From Saprospiraceae bacterium UBA2329 (GTDB taxonomy: Bacteria > Bacteroidota > Bacteroidia > Chitinophagales > Saprospiraceae), in contig DDUV01000062.1 of NCBI GenBank assembly GCA_002344975.1, positions 1-64,000 of the forward strand: 64,000 nucleotides of DNA. Direction: 5' to 3'. The notes below the pieces were generated by a model. The model was not told the origin of the DNA. It saw nothing but the letters and a program-made list of their open reading frames with translations, and did not search any database. Positions 23,577-32,302 of the stretch are shown in pieces; the first letter of the stretch is position 1, and each line of letters opens with the position of its first letter. A program made the translations under genes and the position numbers.

Positions 23577-24127
23577 TATTTTTTTAGGTTCAGCGCGCGC
23601 AGCGCCTGCTGTATATGCCGCTCGTTGTGGTAAATGACGAACCGGAGTGTATCCCCCAACTTCAAGCGTATCCAGCGGGAGATGGTGATGGGTATCCTGA
23701 TGCGTCCGAGGTCGGTGTTCCTGGCCTGTTCGAGTATTTGCAGCAGTAGTTCTTGCTGTTCGATAAAGCGCTCCAGTGCCCCGGCGTCCAATTGGCTGCC
23801 GGCGGGATTCATGTTCTGAAAAGTCTTCATTTTGTTGAGCTTGTCTTTGGGCAACATGCTGTTGGCGAAGTAGTTGCCCAGCAAGCCGCTGCGGAAATGT
23901 TGCTGTGGTGACAATCTGCTTTTCTGCATTTGCTGCTGCATGGCCGGCAGGTAATAATCTCCATACAAATTCAAGTGTTCCAGACATTCCAGCGCACTCC
24001 ATGCGCCGGGATGAGGTTGTTGGTTGAGTTGTTCAAGCGACAGTTTTTGCCAGCGGCGCGCTTCGGCTAAGTGGCGGGTGCTCATCAGCGTCAGCTCATT
24101 GAGCAGGGTGGCAGCAGACATTTTCAT
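23576..24127 (-). CDS. DinB-superfamily protein
   Basis: A 183-residue helical protein of the DinB/YfiT-like superfamily (four-helix metal-dependent thiol transferases and relatives). Possible metal ligands are the histidine of SALECLEHLNLYGDYYL and the two in YHNERHIQQA near the C-terminus, the usual three-histidine arrangement. The biochemical role is unknown. ATG 24127 is the first clear start; an alternative ATG lies at 24121. It follows the Crp-like gene by 57 bases on the same strand and may share its transcript. Confidence 0.82.
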   Translation of the reverse strand: MKMSAATLLNELTLMSTRHLAEARRWQKLSLEQLNQQPHPGAWSALECLEHLNLYGDYYLPAMQQQMQKSRLSPQQHFRSGLLGNYFANSMLPKDKLNKMKTFQNMNPAGSQLDAGALERFIEQQELLLQILEQARNTDLGRIRIPITISRWIRLKLGDTLRFVIYHNERHIQQALRALNLKK

Positions 24128-24184
24128 GGTCGGAATATTTTTCACAAAGGTCGGTCGGCGCACTCGATACAATCTTGATCGAAA

Positions 24185-24721
24185 TCAAGACTTTTTGAGC
24201 CGCGAGAGGGTTTCGGGCGTCATGCGCAGGTACGAGGCAATGTACTTGTGCGGCACTTCCTGAAACAATTGCGGGCTTCGGGCCAGCACCCGGCGGTAGC
24301 GTTCAGCCGGCGAACTGATGAGCAAATCCGTCTCGCGTTCAAACTGCTGAAAGACCAACACTTCCAAAATATCGCGCCACCAATGTGCGGCATCGGCTTC
24401 GCTGTTCAGCAGGCGGGTGAAGGCGGATTTGCTCATCACCCGGAGCTTCGTTTTTTTGATGGCCTGTATATACAGGTCGGAAGGCGCCTCGCTGATGAAC
24501 GAATCGAGTGCTACGAACAGGTTGTTTTGGTATGCAAAACGAATGGTGAGTTCTTCCTCTTCGGGCATCAGGAAGACCCGCAGACAGCCGCTTTCCACAA
24601 AATACAGCCGGGTGTCAACGCTGCCTTTCACTTTGAGAAACTCGCCCCGTTGCAGTGTCAGGCTGCTTTCCCAGAGTTGCAGCACGTTTATCTTTTCGAT
24701 GAGCAGGTCAACGGAACGCAT
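24185..24721 (-). CDS. Crp/Fnr-family transcriptional regulator
   Basis: 178 residues. The N-terminal two-thirds form a cyclic-nucleotide-binding-like jelly roll (LQRGEFLKVKGSVDTRLYFVESGCLRVF), without a recognisable phosphate-binding cassette, so the ligand is uncertain. The C-terminus has a short winged-helix region with VPHKYIASYLRMTPETLSRLKK as the recognition helix. Such short Crp-like proteins are common in Bacteroidota. It lies four bases downstream of the SDR gene, and the pair is probably co-transcribed; the SDR may be a target or partner. Confidence 0.85.
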   Translation of the reverse strand: MRSVDLLIEKINVLQLWESSLTLQRGEFLKVKGSVDTRLYFVESGCLRVFLMPEEEELTIRFAYQNNLFVALDSFISEAPSDLYIQAIKKTKLRVMSKSAFTRLLNSEADAAHWWRDILEVLVFQQFERETDLLISSPAERYRRVLARSPQLFQEVPHKYIASYLRMTPETLSRLKKS

Positions 24722-24725
24722 GGAG

Positions 24726-25580
24726 CTATACCAGCCATTCCTTTACCGCCTCTTCGCTCCAGTCCCACAATTGCAGCGCCAGTTCTTGGTTTTGCGCAGT
24801 GCGCGAAGGATAACGCGCACCCATTCTCGGCCAGAAATACTTGCCCGTAACGCCGGCCACAGAAGCATCAGAGGCCAACAAAACAGAAGTGCGCGCACCT
24901 TTTTCGACGGTCACCAAAAACGGTTTGAACAAGGTCCAGAACGGCGAATAAAAGCTGCCGGGTTTGTTGCCGAAACGGGTGCGCACCACGCCGGGGTGCA
25001 GCGCATTGCAGGCGATGCCGGGGTAGCGGCGGGCCAATTCGCGGGTGAAGAGGATGTTGGCCAATTTGGACTGCCCGTAAGCGTTGATCCCATCGTAGCT
25101 GTCGGCATTTTCGCCGCGCAAGGTGCCGAAATCCAATTTCCGGCGGTAGTGCAAATGCGAGGAAACGTTGACAATACGTGGTTCGGGAGCGGCCTGCACC
25201 ATGTCGAGCAGCAGGCGGGTGAGCAGGTAATGGCCGAGGTGATTGACCCCAAATTGCCGCTCAAAGCCCTGCGCCGTTTTTTCCAGCACGGAGGTGATGA
25301 TGCCTGCGTTGTTGAGCAGTACATCTAAGCGGGTATAGCGCTCGCGGTAGAGCCGGGCGGCCTTTTGCACCGAGTTGAGGTCGGAGAGATCGAGCGGGAG
25401 CAGTTCTATATTGGAGTTGCCGCTGCCGTTTTTGATTTCCGCCAGAGCGGCCTCCGCTTTTTCCATATTGCGACAAGCCATGATGACGGCAAAGCCTTTT
25501 TTTGCCAGTGCCATCGCCGTAGCCTTGCCGATGCCTTCGTTGGCGCCGGTGATGAGAACGTGTTTGAGCTGGTAATCCAT
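24726..25580 (-). CDS. Short-chain dehydrogenase/reductase (retinol dehydrogenase-like)
   Basis: A 284-residue NAD(P)-dependent Rossmann-fold oxidoreductase. Visible are the nucleotide-binding TGANEGIGKA near residue 11, the basic ACRNMEKA stretch that favours NADP, LLNNAG, NVSSHLHY with the catalytic serine, and the YGQSK active-site tyrosine and lysine. The sequence LHPGVVRTRFG is typical of the retinol-dehydrogenase/WWOX-like subgroup. The substrate is unknown. It sits immediately upstream of the Crp-like regulator gene. Confidence 0.9.
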   Translation of the reverse strand: MDYQLKHVLITGANEGIGKATAMALAKKGFAVIMACRNMEKAEAALAEIKNGSGNSNIELLPLDLSDLNSVQKAARLYRERYTRLDVLLNNAGIITSVLEKTAQGFERQFGVNHLGHYLLTRLLLDMVQAAPEPRIVNVSSHLHYRRKLDFGTLRGENADSYDGINAYGQSKLANILFTRELARRYPGIACNALHPGVVRTRFGNKPGSFYSPFWTLFKPFLVTVEKGARTSVLLASDASVAGVTGKYFWPRMGARYPSRTAQNQELALQLWDWSEEAVKEWLV

Positions 25581-25626
25581 TTTCGTTGGTTTTGACGGGA
25601 ATAGAAAGCCTGAAAAGCAAGATTGT

Positions 25627-27162
25627 TCAACGCGGCGCGGAAAGCCATTGAAACAACAGCGCGCCGTTGAAGGAAGTGCCTGCCAATTGGCGCTCCATCT
25701 GTGCAGCGGCCTGTGGCGGCGGTTTTTTCATCCATGCTGGGAACGGCAGTTTCAAAACATGCAGTTCCTCCAGCGGCGTGATGGCACGCAATTGCTCCGA
25801 CAGCCGGCGTTTGAGGCGGGGTGTACGGCAGCGGGTTCTGGCGCAAAGCAACTCTGTGTGCAACCCCGAAACGCGCAGGTTTTTCAACATCAGCAAGGCC
25901 AGTTCTACATTCGTCTCGTCGGAATGCAGGAGTAACTCGCGCAGGCGGGCAGTTTGCAACGCGTCCTTCGGAGGCGCAGAAGCTTCGCTTTTGAGAGATG
26001 ATAAGTCGTCTTCCGTGAGGATGGAAAAAACGGGCGGCAACTGCTCAGGCAAGCGGTACGGCGGCCTGCCTAACAGCACCCAATCGGCTTTTGGCGCAGC
26101 AACGAGTTCTATTCCGACCCCTTCCAACCGGCTTTTCAGCACTTTCAGCGGTTCCGAAAACTTACCGATCAAAACCATTTTTGCGCCCGGCACAGGATGG
26201 CCTGTCAGAGCATTACCTGCCTTGAGGTGTTTCAAAACAGCGATCCGAAGATTGGGCAAAGCCAGAGACAACGCAGACAAACATTGCTCCCGACTGAGGG
26301 CCGACAATGCCTCTGTGCGACCGCAAAAGGCATCGAACAGTGCGCGCCGCTGCTCAAGAGGAACCCAATGGCGCCGACATGCCGCCATGAATGCGGGCAG
26401 CTTTTTGCCGTCGGGCCAGGAGCTTCGAAAAGTGCGCAATTCGGTGAGTTCAAAGAATTGATCGGGGAGACCGGCAATCGGGCAGCCGCTGATGTCCAAA
26501 TGTTGCAGGGTGTTGGGGAGTGCGGGCAGGGAGCGAATGGGGTTGCGGGCAATGTCTAATATTTTCAGTTTGGGAGACCACAGCCAGCACTCCGGCAGTT
26601 CGGTCAGTTGATTGCAACGCAGGCGCAAGATTTCCAGATTGGACAGGGAGACATTTCCGGGCAGTACGGCGATCCAGTTGTTGCTCAAATCTAAGTCGGC
26701 GAGCATTCGGCAGGTCCAGGGCACATCGGGCACGGAGATCAGGCGGTTGTTTTTAAAACTGATCGTTCTGATCCAGGGCAACTGTACGGCCCAGTTGGGA
26801 AACTCACTCAATGGATTGAATTCCAATCTCAAAGCGCGCAAATTCAGACACTCCGAAAGTGATGCGGGCAGCCGCCGAAGCTTGTTGTGCAGTAAGGTAA
26901 TGGAGTGCAGCCCCCGGCAGTCGCCCAGATTTTCGGGGAGGCGAACGAGGCCGGCACTACTGATGAACAATTGGCCAAGCTTTTGACAATGAGTGATGGT
27001 CGGCGGCAGTTCCGGTAGCTCCCGGTTGGAAATGGCCAGAGCGTTTAGTTCCGGCAGCAGTGCCAAAGCATCCGCCAGTCCTTCCAAATTCACAGCGTTC
27101 AGTGCAAGGCTTTGTATCCGCTCCCCTTTTTGTACCCGCTCTCGAATCTCGGCTATGGTCAT
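25627..27162 (-). CDS. Leucine-rich-repeat protein with a BRCT-like domain
   Basis: 511 residues, no signal peptide. Residues about 30-245 are leucine-rich repeats of about 23 residues with LPxx endings (for example LRALRLEFNPLSEFP). Residues about 326-390 (GAKMVLIGKFSEPLKVLKSRLEGVG... ADWVLLG) look like a BRCT fold, as in the C-terminal domain of NAD-dependent DNA ligase. The C-terminal 110 residues contain LLLHSDETNVELALLMLKNL, a segment I have seen in other LRR proteins of this lineage. Function unknown; a cytoplasmic protein-interaction scaffold is the cautious reading. It starts 18 bases after the nuclease/phosphatase gene. Confidence 0.75.
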   Translation of the reverse strand: MTIAEIRERVQKGERIQSLALNAVNLEGLADALALLPELNALAISNRELPELPPTITHCQKLGQLFISSAGLVRLPENLGDCRGLHSITLLHNKLRRLPASLSECLNLRALRLEFNPLSEFPNWAVQLPWIRTISFKNNRLISVPDVPWTCRMLADLDLSNNWIAVLPGNVSLSNLEILRLRCNQLTELPECWLWSPKLKILDIARNPIRSLPALPNTLQHLDISGCPIAGLPDQFFELTELRTFRSSWPDGKKLPAFMAACRRHWVPLEQRRALFDAFCGRTEALSALSREQCLSALSLALPNLRIAVLKHLKAGNALTGHPVPGAKMVLIGKFSEPLKVLKSRLEGVGIELVAAPKADWVLLGRPPYRLPEQLPPVFSILTEDDLSSLKSEASAPPKDALQTARLRELLLHSDETNVELALLMLKNLRVSGLHTELLCARTRCRTPRLKRRLSEQLRAITPLEELHVLKLPFPAWMKKPPPQAAAQMERQLAGTSFNGALLFQWLSAPR

Positions 27163-27180
27163 CCTTTTGAAACACAGTTA

Positions 27181-28152
27181 TTAACGCTCAAACAACTCCA
27201 GCACCAGGGGCAGGTGATCGCTGTAACCGTCGGGATTGTAAGACGATTTTTCGGAAGGGCGGCTGTGGCGAACGGGAGCATCATACAACCCGCTGATCAT
27301 GTCCTTGCGAGAATAAACCCTGAGCGTGGATTTGTCAAGATCAAAGGGGCCGCCTTTGAGGGAAATACCTTTACTTACCAACATTTGGTCTATCAGCATC
27401 GGCTCATTGTCAAACACATAGGAGCCTCTGAGGCTGTCGCTTTGCAGCCGTTGAGTGAGATTGTACAAATAAGGTATCTTGCCTTTATTGACTTTAGCGC
27501 GGGTAGGGCTGCTGTTGGCATACTCGGTGAGCGAGCGGTTGAAAGGCTCGTCGTTGAAGTCTCCCATCAGCAAAACGGGAATATTGGCGCCGCGAATCTC
27601 CTGAATACGCGACATCCAGTAGCTGAGGGTTTCGCCGCACATCATGCGGTAAGGCTCGGAGGCGTACTGCCCGCCCATACGAGCCGGCCAGTGGTTGGCG
27701 ATGAGGATCAACTCGTGCCCTTTAGCGGTTTTGATGTTAATTTGAAAAATGTCGCGGGTACCGGTCCGTTTGAGCACCTCGTAGCTGAAGGTGAGGTCTT
27801 CGATTTCGTATTTATCCTGATCGAGAATAAAAGCTACATCAATGCCGCGTTGGTCGGGGCCGGCGTGAAACATGATGCGGTAGTTGCGTTGCAGCGGCGC
27901 CAGGGCATCCACCAATTTTTGCAGCACGGTCATGTTCTCCACCTCGCACACTCCGAGAATATCGGGGCCTTTGCCGTTGTTCATGGAAGAAATGACGGAA
28001 GCCAATTGGGAGACTTTGCGCCCCAGAGCCGCTTCGTTCCAGCCTTTGAGTTCGGCGGCCAATTTGCGTTGCAGCCAATCGGGCCGGTCGGCGCTGATTT
28101 CGGTGTCAAACAGGTTTTCCACGTTCCACCAGGCGATGTAATGTACAGGCAT
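27181..28152 (-). CDS. Endonuclease/exonuclease/phosphatase family protein
   Basis: 323 residues of the EEP fold, a Mg-dependent phosphoesterase family including DNase I and exonuclease III. Motifs in order: WNVENLFD, CEVEN with the metal glutamate, RGIDVAFI, NHWPAR with the catalytic histidine, MGDFND and the C-terminal YSDHLPL. The pattern is that of Bacteroidota EEP proteins annotated as nucleases or phosphatases; the substrate is open. There is no obvious signal peptide. ATG 28152 is chosen; a -7 box (28174-28181, minus strand) precedes it. Confidence 0.9.
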   Translation of the reverse strand: MPVHYIAWWNVENLFDTEISADRPDWLQRKLAAELKGWNEAALGRKVSQLASVISSMNNGKGPDILGVCEVENMTVLQKLVDALAPLQRNYRIMFHAGPDQRGIDVAFILDQDKYEIEDLTFSYEVLKRTGTRDIFQINIKTAKGHELILIANHWPARMGGQYASEPYRMMCGETLSYWMSRIQEIRGANIPVLLMGDFNDEPFNRSLTEYANSSPTRAKVNKGKIPYLYNLTQRLQSDSLRGSYVFDNEPMLIDQMLVSKGISLKGGPFDLDKSTLRVYSRKDMISGLYDAPVRHSRPSEKSSYNPDGYSDHLPLVLELFER

Positions 28153-28173
28153 AGGTTGTAAGTTTTGAAAAGA

Positions 28174-28181
28174 CAAATGTA
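28174..28181 (-). promoter_or_regulatory. -7 box of the EEP-LRR operon
   Basis: The minus strand reads TACATTTG here, 21 bases before the EEP start codon. The intergenic region 28153-28371 is AT-rich and divergent, and it also holds the promoter of the VOC gene. Confidence 0.55.
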
Positions 28182-28245
28182 AAAGTTACGAGCAAATACA
28201 GTGAGTAGCAGGGCAAAAATAGATTTATGTAATTTTTTAAAACTT

Positions 28246-28279
28246 TTTGTGTTTTAATGCTTTGGAAATATTATTTTTG
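28246..28279 (+). promoter_or_regulatory. Promoter of the VOC gene
   Basis: TTTG ending at 28249, a 22-base spacer and TATTTTTG (28272-28279) precede a leader of about 85 nt. Confidence 0.55.
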
Positions 28280-28371
28280 CCGGGGAGATCATCGGCAGCT
28301 CTCCAACGGGAGAAGAATTTTTGGTTTCATCAAGCTCACGTTACTTCATTCACATCTAAAATACTCAACAC

Positions 28372-28743
28372 ATGCAATTAGGCGTCTTTTCCATCAGCCT
28401 CAACGTGAAAGACATTCGCGCGTCGAAGGCATTTTACGAGCAGCTCGGATTTGCAGAGTTCGGCGGCAACCTCGATCAAAACTGGTTGATTATGAAAAAC
28501 AGCAGCACCCTCATCGGGCTGTTTCAGGGCATGTTTGAGGGCAACCTCCTCACCTTCAATCCCGGCTGGGATGAGAACGCCCAAAATGTGGACCCCTTCG
28601 ACGATGTGCGCACTATTCAACGGCATCTCAAATCGCAGGGAGTGGCGCTCGTCACAGAAGCCGACGAAAGCAGTGCCGGCCCGGCTTACATCACCCTCAC
28701 CGACCCCGACGGCAACAGCATTTTAATTGACCAGCACAGATAA
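28372..28743 (+). CDS. VOC (glyoxalase/bleomycin-resistance fold) protein
   Basis: A 123-residue small protein of the vicinal-oxygen-chelate fold: FSISLNVKDIRASKAFYEQLGF at the N-terminus, and ITLTDPDGNSILIDQH at the C-terminus with a likely metal position. The family includes glyoxalases, dioxygenases and antibiotic-binding proteins, and sequence does not tell which. The DUF1801 gene follows after 32 bases, so the two probably share a transcript. Confidence 0.85.
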   Translation: MQLGVFSISLNVKDIRASKAFYEQLGFAEFGGNLDQNWLIMKNSSTLIGLFQGMFEGNLLTFNPGWDENAQNVDPFDDVRTIQRHLKSQGVALVTEADESSAGPAYITLTDPDGNSILIDQHR

Positions 28744-28775
28744 AACAGCGATCTTCACACCCAAAATCATACGCC

Positions 28776-29231
28776 ATGCAAATCTTCACCGACACTCCCG
28801 ACCTCTACATTTCTCACCTGCCCGAAGACCGCATTGCTCCCATGGAAGCCCTGCGCGAGGTTATCAAAAGTAACCTGCCGCCCGGTTTTGAGGAAACCAT
28901 GAGCTACGGCATGATCGGCTATGTGGTGCCGCACACGCTCTATCCCGCCGGCTATCACTGCGATCCGAAACTCCCTCTGCCGTTTATGAACATTGCTTCC
29001 CAAAAAAACTTTGTGGCGGTCTATCACATGGGCATCTACACCCTCCCGGAACTTATGGATTGGTTCGTTACGGAATATCCCAAGCACGCTAAAGGCAAGT
29101 TGGACATGGGCAAAAGCTGTATCCGCTTCAAAAAGCCCGACCAGATTCCGTTCCAGCTCATCGGCGAATTGGCCTCCAAAATGACGGTGGAAGACTGGGT
29201 GCGAGTGTATGAAAGCGGCTTGAAGAGATAG
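28776..29231 (+). CDS. DUF1801 domain protein
   Basis: A 151-residue cytoplasmic protein of the DUF1801/YdhG-like family, recognised by DRIAPMEALREVIKSNLPPGFEETMSYGMIGYVVP at the N-terminus and the C-terminal MGKSCIRFKKPDQIPFQLIGEL. The fold is a small alpha/beta domain related to phosphoribosyl-AMP or heme/iron chaperone-like proteins; its function is not established. It forms a probable two-gene unit with the VOC gene. Confidence 0.83.
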   Translation: MQIFTDTPDLYISHLPEDRIAPMEALREVIKSNLPPGFEETMSYGMIGYVVPHTLYPAGYHCDPKLPLPFMNIASQKNFVAVYHMGIYTLPELMDWFVTEYPKHAKGKLDMGKSCIRFKKPDQIPFQLIGELASKMTVEDWVRVYESGLKR

Positions 29232-29250
29232 TGCGCTGCGATTATTTATG

Positions 29251-29279
29251 TTGCCCCTTTCAAATTAATTGTACTTTTG
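29251..29279 (+). promoter_or_regulatory. Promoter of pyk
   Basis: TTG (29251-29253), an 18-base spacer and TACTTTTG (29272-29279) lie upstream of pyk; the leader is about 54 nt. Confidence 0.7.
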
Positions 29280-29339
29280 CCATGTTTTTGTAAAAAGTAC
29301 ACTTAGCGGCCCGATTGCCGCCGCCCAAATTGAACATCC

Positions 29340-30773
29340 ATGCGCAACGTAGAACACCGCAGCACCAAAATCGTAGCCACCGTAGGCCCGGCTTCCAATT
29401 CGCCCGAAATGCTTCTGGCTTTAGTCCAGGCCGGCGTAGATACCTTCCGGCTCAACTTTTCTCATGGCGACCACCAAGGCCATGAGCAGACCATCAACCG
29501 GATATGCGATATCAACGAAAAATTGGGTACCCACATCGGCATTCTGGCCGACTTGCAAGGCCCCAAACTCCGCGTAGGCAAAATGGCCGGCGAGGGGCTT
29601 GATCTGAAAGAAGACGATGTGGTCACTTTCGTGAACGAACCTTGCGAGGGCACCATGGAGCGCATTTATATGAGCTATGCGCAATTTCCTAAGGATGTCA
29701 ATCCAGGCGAAATGGTGCTGGTGGACGACGGTAAGCTCGTCTTTGAGGTAGTGGACACCAACAGGGAGGATACCGTGCGGCTCAAAGTGCTCCATGGGGG
29801 CCGCCTGCTCTCGAACAAAGGCGTCAACCTGCCGAACACCAAAGTGTCGCTGCCGGCTTTGACCGCCAAAGACATTGCCGACCTAGATTTCATTCTCACG
29901 CAGCCCGTCAATTGGATTGCGCTCTCCTTCGTGCGTTCGCCCCGCGACCTTAAAGACCTCGAAACGCGCATTGAGGCTAAAAACCACCCGGCTAAAATCA
30001 TTGCTAAAATTGAGAAGCCGGAAGCCATCAAACACATTGACAAAATCATAAAGCACTCCAACGGCATCATGATTGCCCGTGGCGACCTCGGCATTGAGAT
30101 GCCCATCGAAAAATTGCCGGTCATTCAGAAAGACCTCATCGAAAGGTGCATCCAACGCGCCCGCCCCGTCATTGTGGCTACCCAGATGATGGACAGTATG
30201 ATCAGCAATCCCAGCCCTACCCGCGCAGAAGCTACCGACGTGGCCAATGCAGTTTTGGACGGCGCCGATGCGGTGATGTTGAGTGCAGAAACCGCTTCGG
30301 GCAAGTTTCCGGTGCGCGTGGTGGAATACATGGAACGCATCATCCGCGAAGCGGAAAAACACGATATGCCACAGCGCAAGCGCCCCATTCCGCATGTAAA
30401 AAAGCGTACTTTCCTCTCTGATGTGATCTGTTTCAACGCAGCCCGTTCTGCAGAGGAGGTGAATGCCAAAGCCATTGTAGGTATGACCGCTTCGGGCTAT
30501 ACGGCCTTCATGGTATCAAGCTATCGGCCTAATAAACAGATATTTATCTTCTCTAATCGCACGCAGATGCTTTCCACACTGAATCTGGTTTGGGGCGTTC
30601 GTTGCTTTTATTACGACCGGTTTACTACAACAGACGAGACCTTTCAGGATGTAAATGAAATTCTGAAACGGGAAGGTAAAGTAGAACCCGGAGATGTAGT
30701 CATCAACACGGGAAGTATGCCGATTCAGGAGCGCCGGCGCACCAACATGATGAAAATTTCGGTGGTAGAGTAA
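29340..30773 (+). CDS. pyk: Pyruvate kinase
   Basis: The 477-residue glycolytic enzyme transfers phosphate from phosphoenolpyruvate to ADP. Visible motifs: TKIVATVGPAS at the N-terminus, RLNFSHGDH, the catalytic IAKIEKPEAI with its lysine, MIARGDLGIEMP, and TQMMDSMISNPSPTRAE. The B domain and the C-terminal allosteric domain are both present. A strong consensus promoter lies upstream and a hairpin downstream, so it is probably a single-gene transcript. Confidence 0.97.
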   Translation: MRNVEHRSTKIVATVGPASNSPEMLLALVQAGVDTFRLNFSHGDHQGHEQTINRICDINEKLGTHIGILADLQGPKLRVGKMAGEGLDLKEDDVVTFVNEPCEGTMERIYMSYAQFPKDVNPGEMVLVDDGKLVFEVVDTNREDTVRLKVLHGGRLLSNKGVNLPNTKVSLPALTAKDIADLDFILTQPVNWIALSFVRSPRDLKDLETRIEAKNHPAKIIAKIEKPEAIKHIDKIIKHSNGIMIARGDLGIEMPIEKLPVIQKDLIERCIQRARPVIVATQMMDSMISNPSPTRAEATDVANAVLDGADAVMLSAETASGKFPVRVVEYMERIIREAEKHDMPQRKRPIPHVKKRTFLSDVICFNAARSAEEVNAKAIVGMTASGYTAFMVSSYRPNKQIFIFSNRTQMLSTLNLVWGVRCFYYDRFTTTDETFQDVNEILKREGKVEPGDVVINTGSMPIQERRRTNMMKISVVE

Positions 30774-30809
30774 GGGGCGATAAAAAAATAAAGTGGTCAT
30801 TTTTGCCCC
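30774..30809. terminator. Hairpin between convergent pyk and MORN-like genes
   Basis: GGGGC (30774-30778) pairs with GCCCC (30805-30809), with an A-rich segment facing a T-rich one inside. It begins right after the pyk stop codon and could stop transcription in both directions. Confidence 0.5.
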
Positions 30810-30823
30810 ACTACTAAGGAGCA

Positions 30824-31450
30824 TTATTTCATGCCGCCGCTTATTTTTTCGCCGTCTTTGAACTCGTATTCCAGCGTCACCTGGCCTTCTTTGTTGTAAG
30901 TGCGGCTCATACCGTGGCGTACTCCGTTTTTGTACTCGGTGGTAAACTGCAACCAGCCTTCTCGCACAAAATACTGCCGGTGCGTGCCGTGCATTTGCCC
31001 CTTGAGATACTCTGCTTCCTCATCTAAGCGACCAAAGCGATATTTTACCCAATACCCGTCAAGTTGGTTGTCGGCATAAGTGGCCAATAGTGAAACCTGA
31101 CCTATCTCATTAAAAAAGATGTACAAGCCGTTTTGAACGCCGGCCCTGTAGTTGATGAGTTTGTACGGAAGGCCGGAGTTTTCATAAAAAGACAGCCACT
31201 CGCCCGTTTTAAGCCTCTTGTCGTCCAAGTAACCCTGCTCAATAACTCTGCCTGCCTGATTGCGCAGCACTGCTTTTTGCATCGAAGTGCCGGGCAATTG
31301 CGTCAGTTCGTACTTGCTGTAATCGCCGGCAGGTTCAGCAGATGCTTGCACCGCCGTTTGATCTTTGGAGGTTTCCTGTTGAGCGGCATTATTGCAGGAA
31401 GTCAATCCCAGCAGCCCTATGAAGAGGAGAAAAAAGAAATGCTTGTTCAT
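30824..31450 (-). CDS. MORN-repeat-like (YwqK-type) lipoprotein
   Basis: 208 residues with a lipoprotein signal (lipobox GLTSC, Cys19), then a low-complexity linker and about five repeats of the toxin-antitoxin YwqK/MORN type (KTGEWLSFYENSGLPYKLINYRAG, GLYIFFNEIGQ, GYWVKYRFG, GTHRQYFVREG, GMSRTYNKEGQ). Despite the family name, antitoxin function is not implied; in Bacteroidota these are envelope proteins of unknown role. It lies eight bases downstream of the RlpA-SPOR gene and is surely in one operon with it. Confidence 0.82.
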   Translation of the reverse strand: MNKHFFFLLFIGLLGLTSCNNAAQQETSKDQTAVQASAEPAGDYSKYELTQLPGTSMQKAVLRNQAGRVIEQGYLDDKRLKTGEWLSFYENSGLPYKLINYRAGVQNGLYIFFNEIGQVSLLATYADNQLDGYWVKYRFGRLDEEAEYLKGQMHGTHRQYFVREGWLQFTTEYKNGVRHGMSRTYNKEGQVTLEYEFKDGEKISGGMK

Positions 31451-31458
31451 GTTATTGG

Positions 31459-32226
31459 TTATTTCAATTGTACCACCACGCCGTCGGCAATGTAGTTAGG
31501 TTTCAAATAATCGCGCAGATAAGTTTCTGCATCGGTGCGCGAGGCGAATGAGCCGATGACCACCCGGTACATGCGCCCCCCCTCTGCCGTCATATTCTCC
31601 CTGATGAGTACACCTGCAACTCCTTGATTGAGAAGACCTTCCTGCCTGCGAAGCGCATTGTCATACAAAGAGTAAGCCCCCAATTGCAGGCCATAGCCCC
31701 CGAAAGCGCCACTCGGCGAAGGGCCGTAATAACCTGCTGCCGCAACCGGCGCTGCACCACCTTTGGCAGTAAACTCCGAGCTGTATGATGCGGAGGCATA
31801 AGAAGAGGCGCTGCGCGCTCTGAACGCCGAGACCGGATTGGTGTCGGAATAGCCGGTCTGCTCCACCGTTACGCGGGCCTTACCGGCGTTGATGATGTCG
31901 AGTTCGGCGGCGGCGGCATAGGAAATCATAATGATGACGCCATTTTGAAAATCGCCTTTGTCATTGACACGGAGCGTTACGCTGCGGCCATTGTCCTGGC
32001 GGGTCACTTTTACCAAGGTACCTTTGGGAAGCCAACCGTGCGAGCAGGTGAGTTCCGTTTTTCGATATACTTCGCCGTGTGCGGTTGTTTGTCCCTCGAA
32101 ATAATCGGCATAAAACATGGCAATGCCCTGCTGCCCCGTGATGGGCGTGTAAGATTGTGCATTGGCTATGGCCTGCATGAAAATAGCGCCCAGAATCGCC
32201 AAAGCTGTGAAAATTTGTTGTCTCAT
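31459..32226 (-). CDS. RlpA-like septal-ring protein with SPOR domain
   Basis: 255 residues. A signal peptide (about 1-23) is followed by a double-psi beta-barrel domain (GIAMFYADYFEGQTTAHGEVY, then VTLRVNDKGDF with the catalytic-type aspartate) and a C-terminal SPOR domain (residues about 175-255, GLQLGAYSLYDNALRR). RlpA proteins are lytic transglycosylases that cut peptidoglycan lacking stem peptides; SPOR binds such glycans at division sites. Between the two is a Ser/Ala-rich linker. The start is fixed by a -7 box at 32241-32248; codons further upstream run through a 7-bp repeat array. Confidence 0.85.
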   Translation of the reverse strand: MRQQIFTALAILGAIFMQAIANAQSYTPITGQQGIAMFYADYFEGQTTAHGEVYRKTELTCSHGWLPKGTLVKVTRQDNGRSVTLRVNDKGDFQNGVIIMISYAAAAELDIINAGKARVTVEQTGYSDTNPVSAFRARSASSYASASYSSEFTAKGGAAPVAAAGYYGPSPSGAFGGYGLQLGAYSLYDNALRRQEGLLNQGVAGVLIRENMTAEGGRMYRVVIGSFASRTDAETYLRDYLKPNYIADGVVVQLK

Positions 32227-32240
32227 AATTGTTTTTGCCG

Positions 32241-32248
32241 CAAAGATA
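32241..32248 (-). promoter_or_regulatory. -7 box of the RlpA-MORN operon
   Basis: The minus strand reads TATCTTTG 14 bases before the start codon. The region where a -33 element should be is occupied by the 7-bp-phased array 32254-32302. Confidence 0.6.
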
Positions 32249-32253
32249 GGGAT

Positions 32254-32302
32254 TGATTTCGGATTTCGGATTCCTGATTTCGGATTCCTGATTTCGGATT
32301 TG
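32254..32302. repeat. Seven-unit 7-bp-phased array (14-bp super-period)
   Basis: Seven consecutive 7-base units: TGATTTC, GGATTTC, GGATTCC, TGATTTC, GGATTCC, TGATTTC, GGATTTG. Alternation of two unit types gives a 14-base period. It lies six bases beyond the -7 box of the RlpA operon. Confidence 0.85.
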
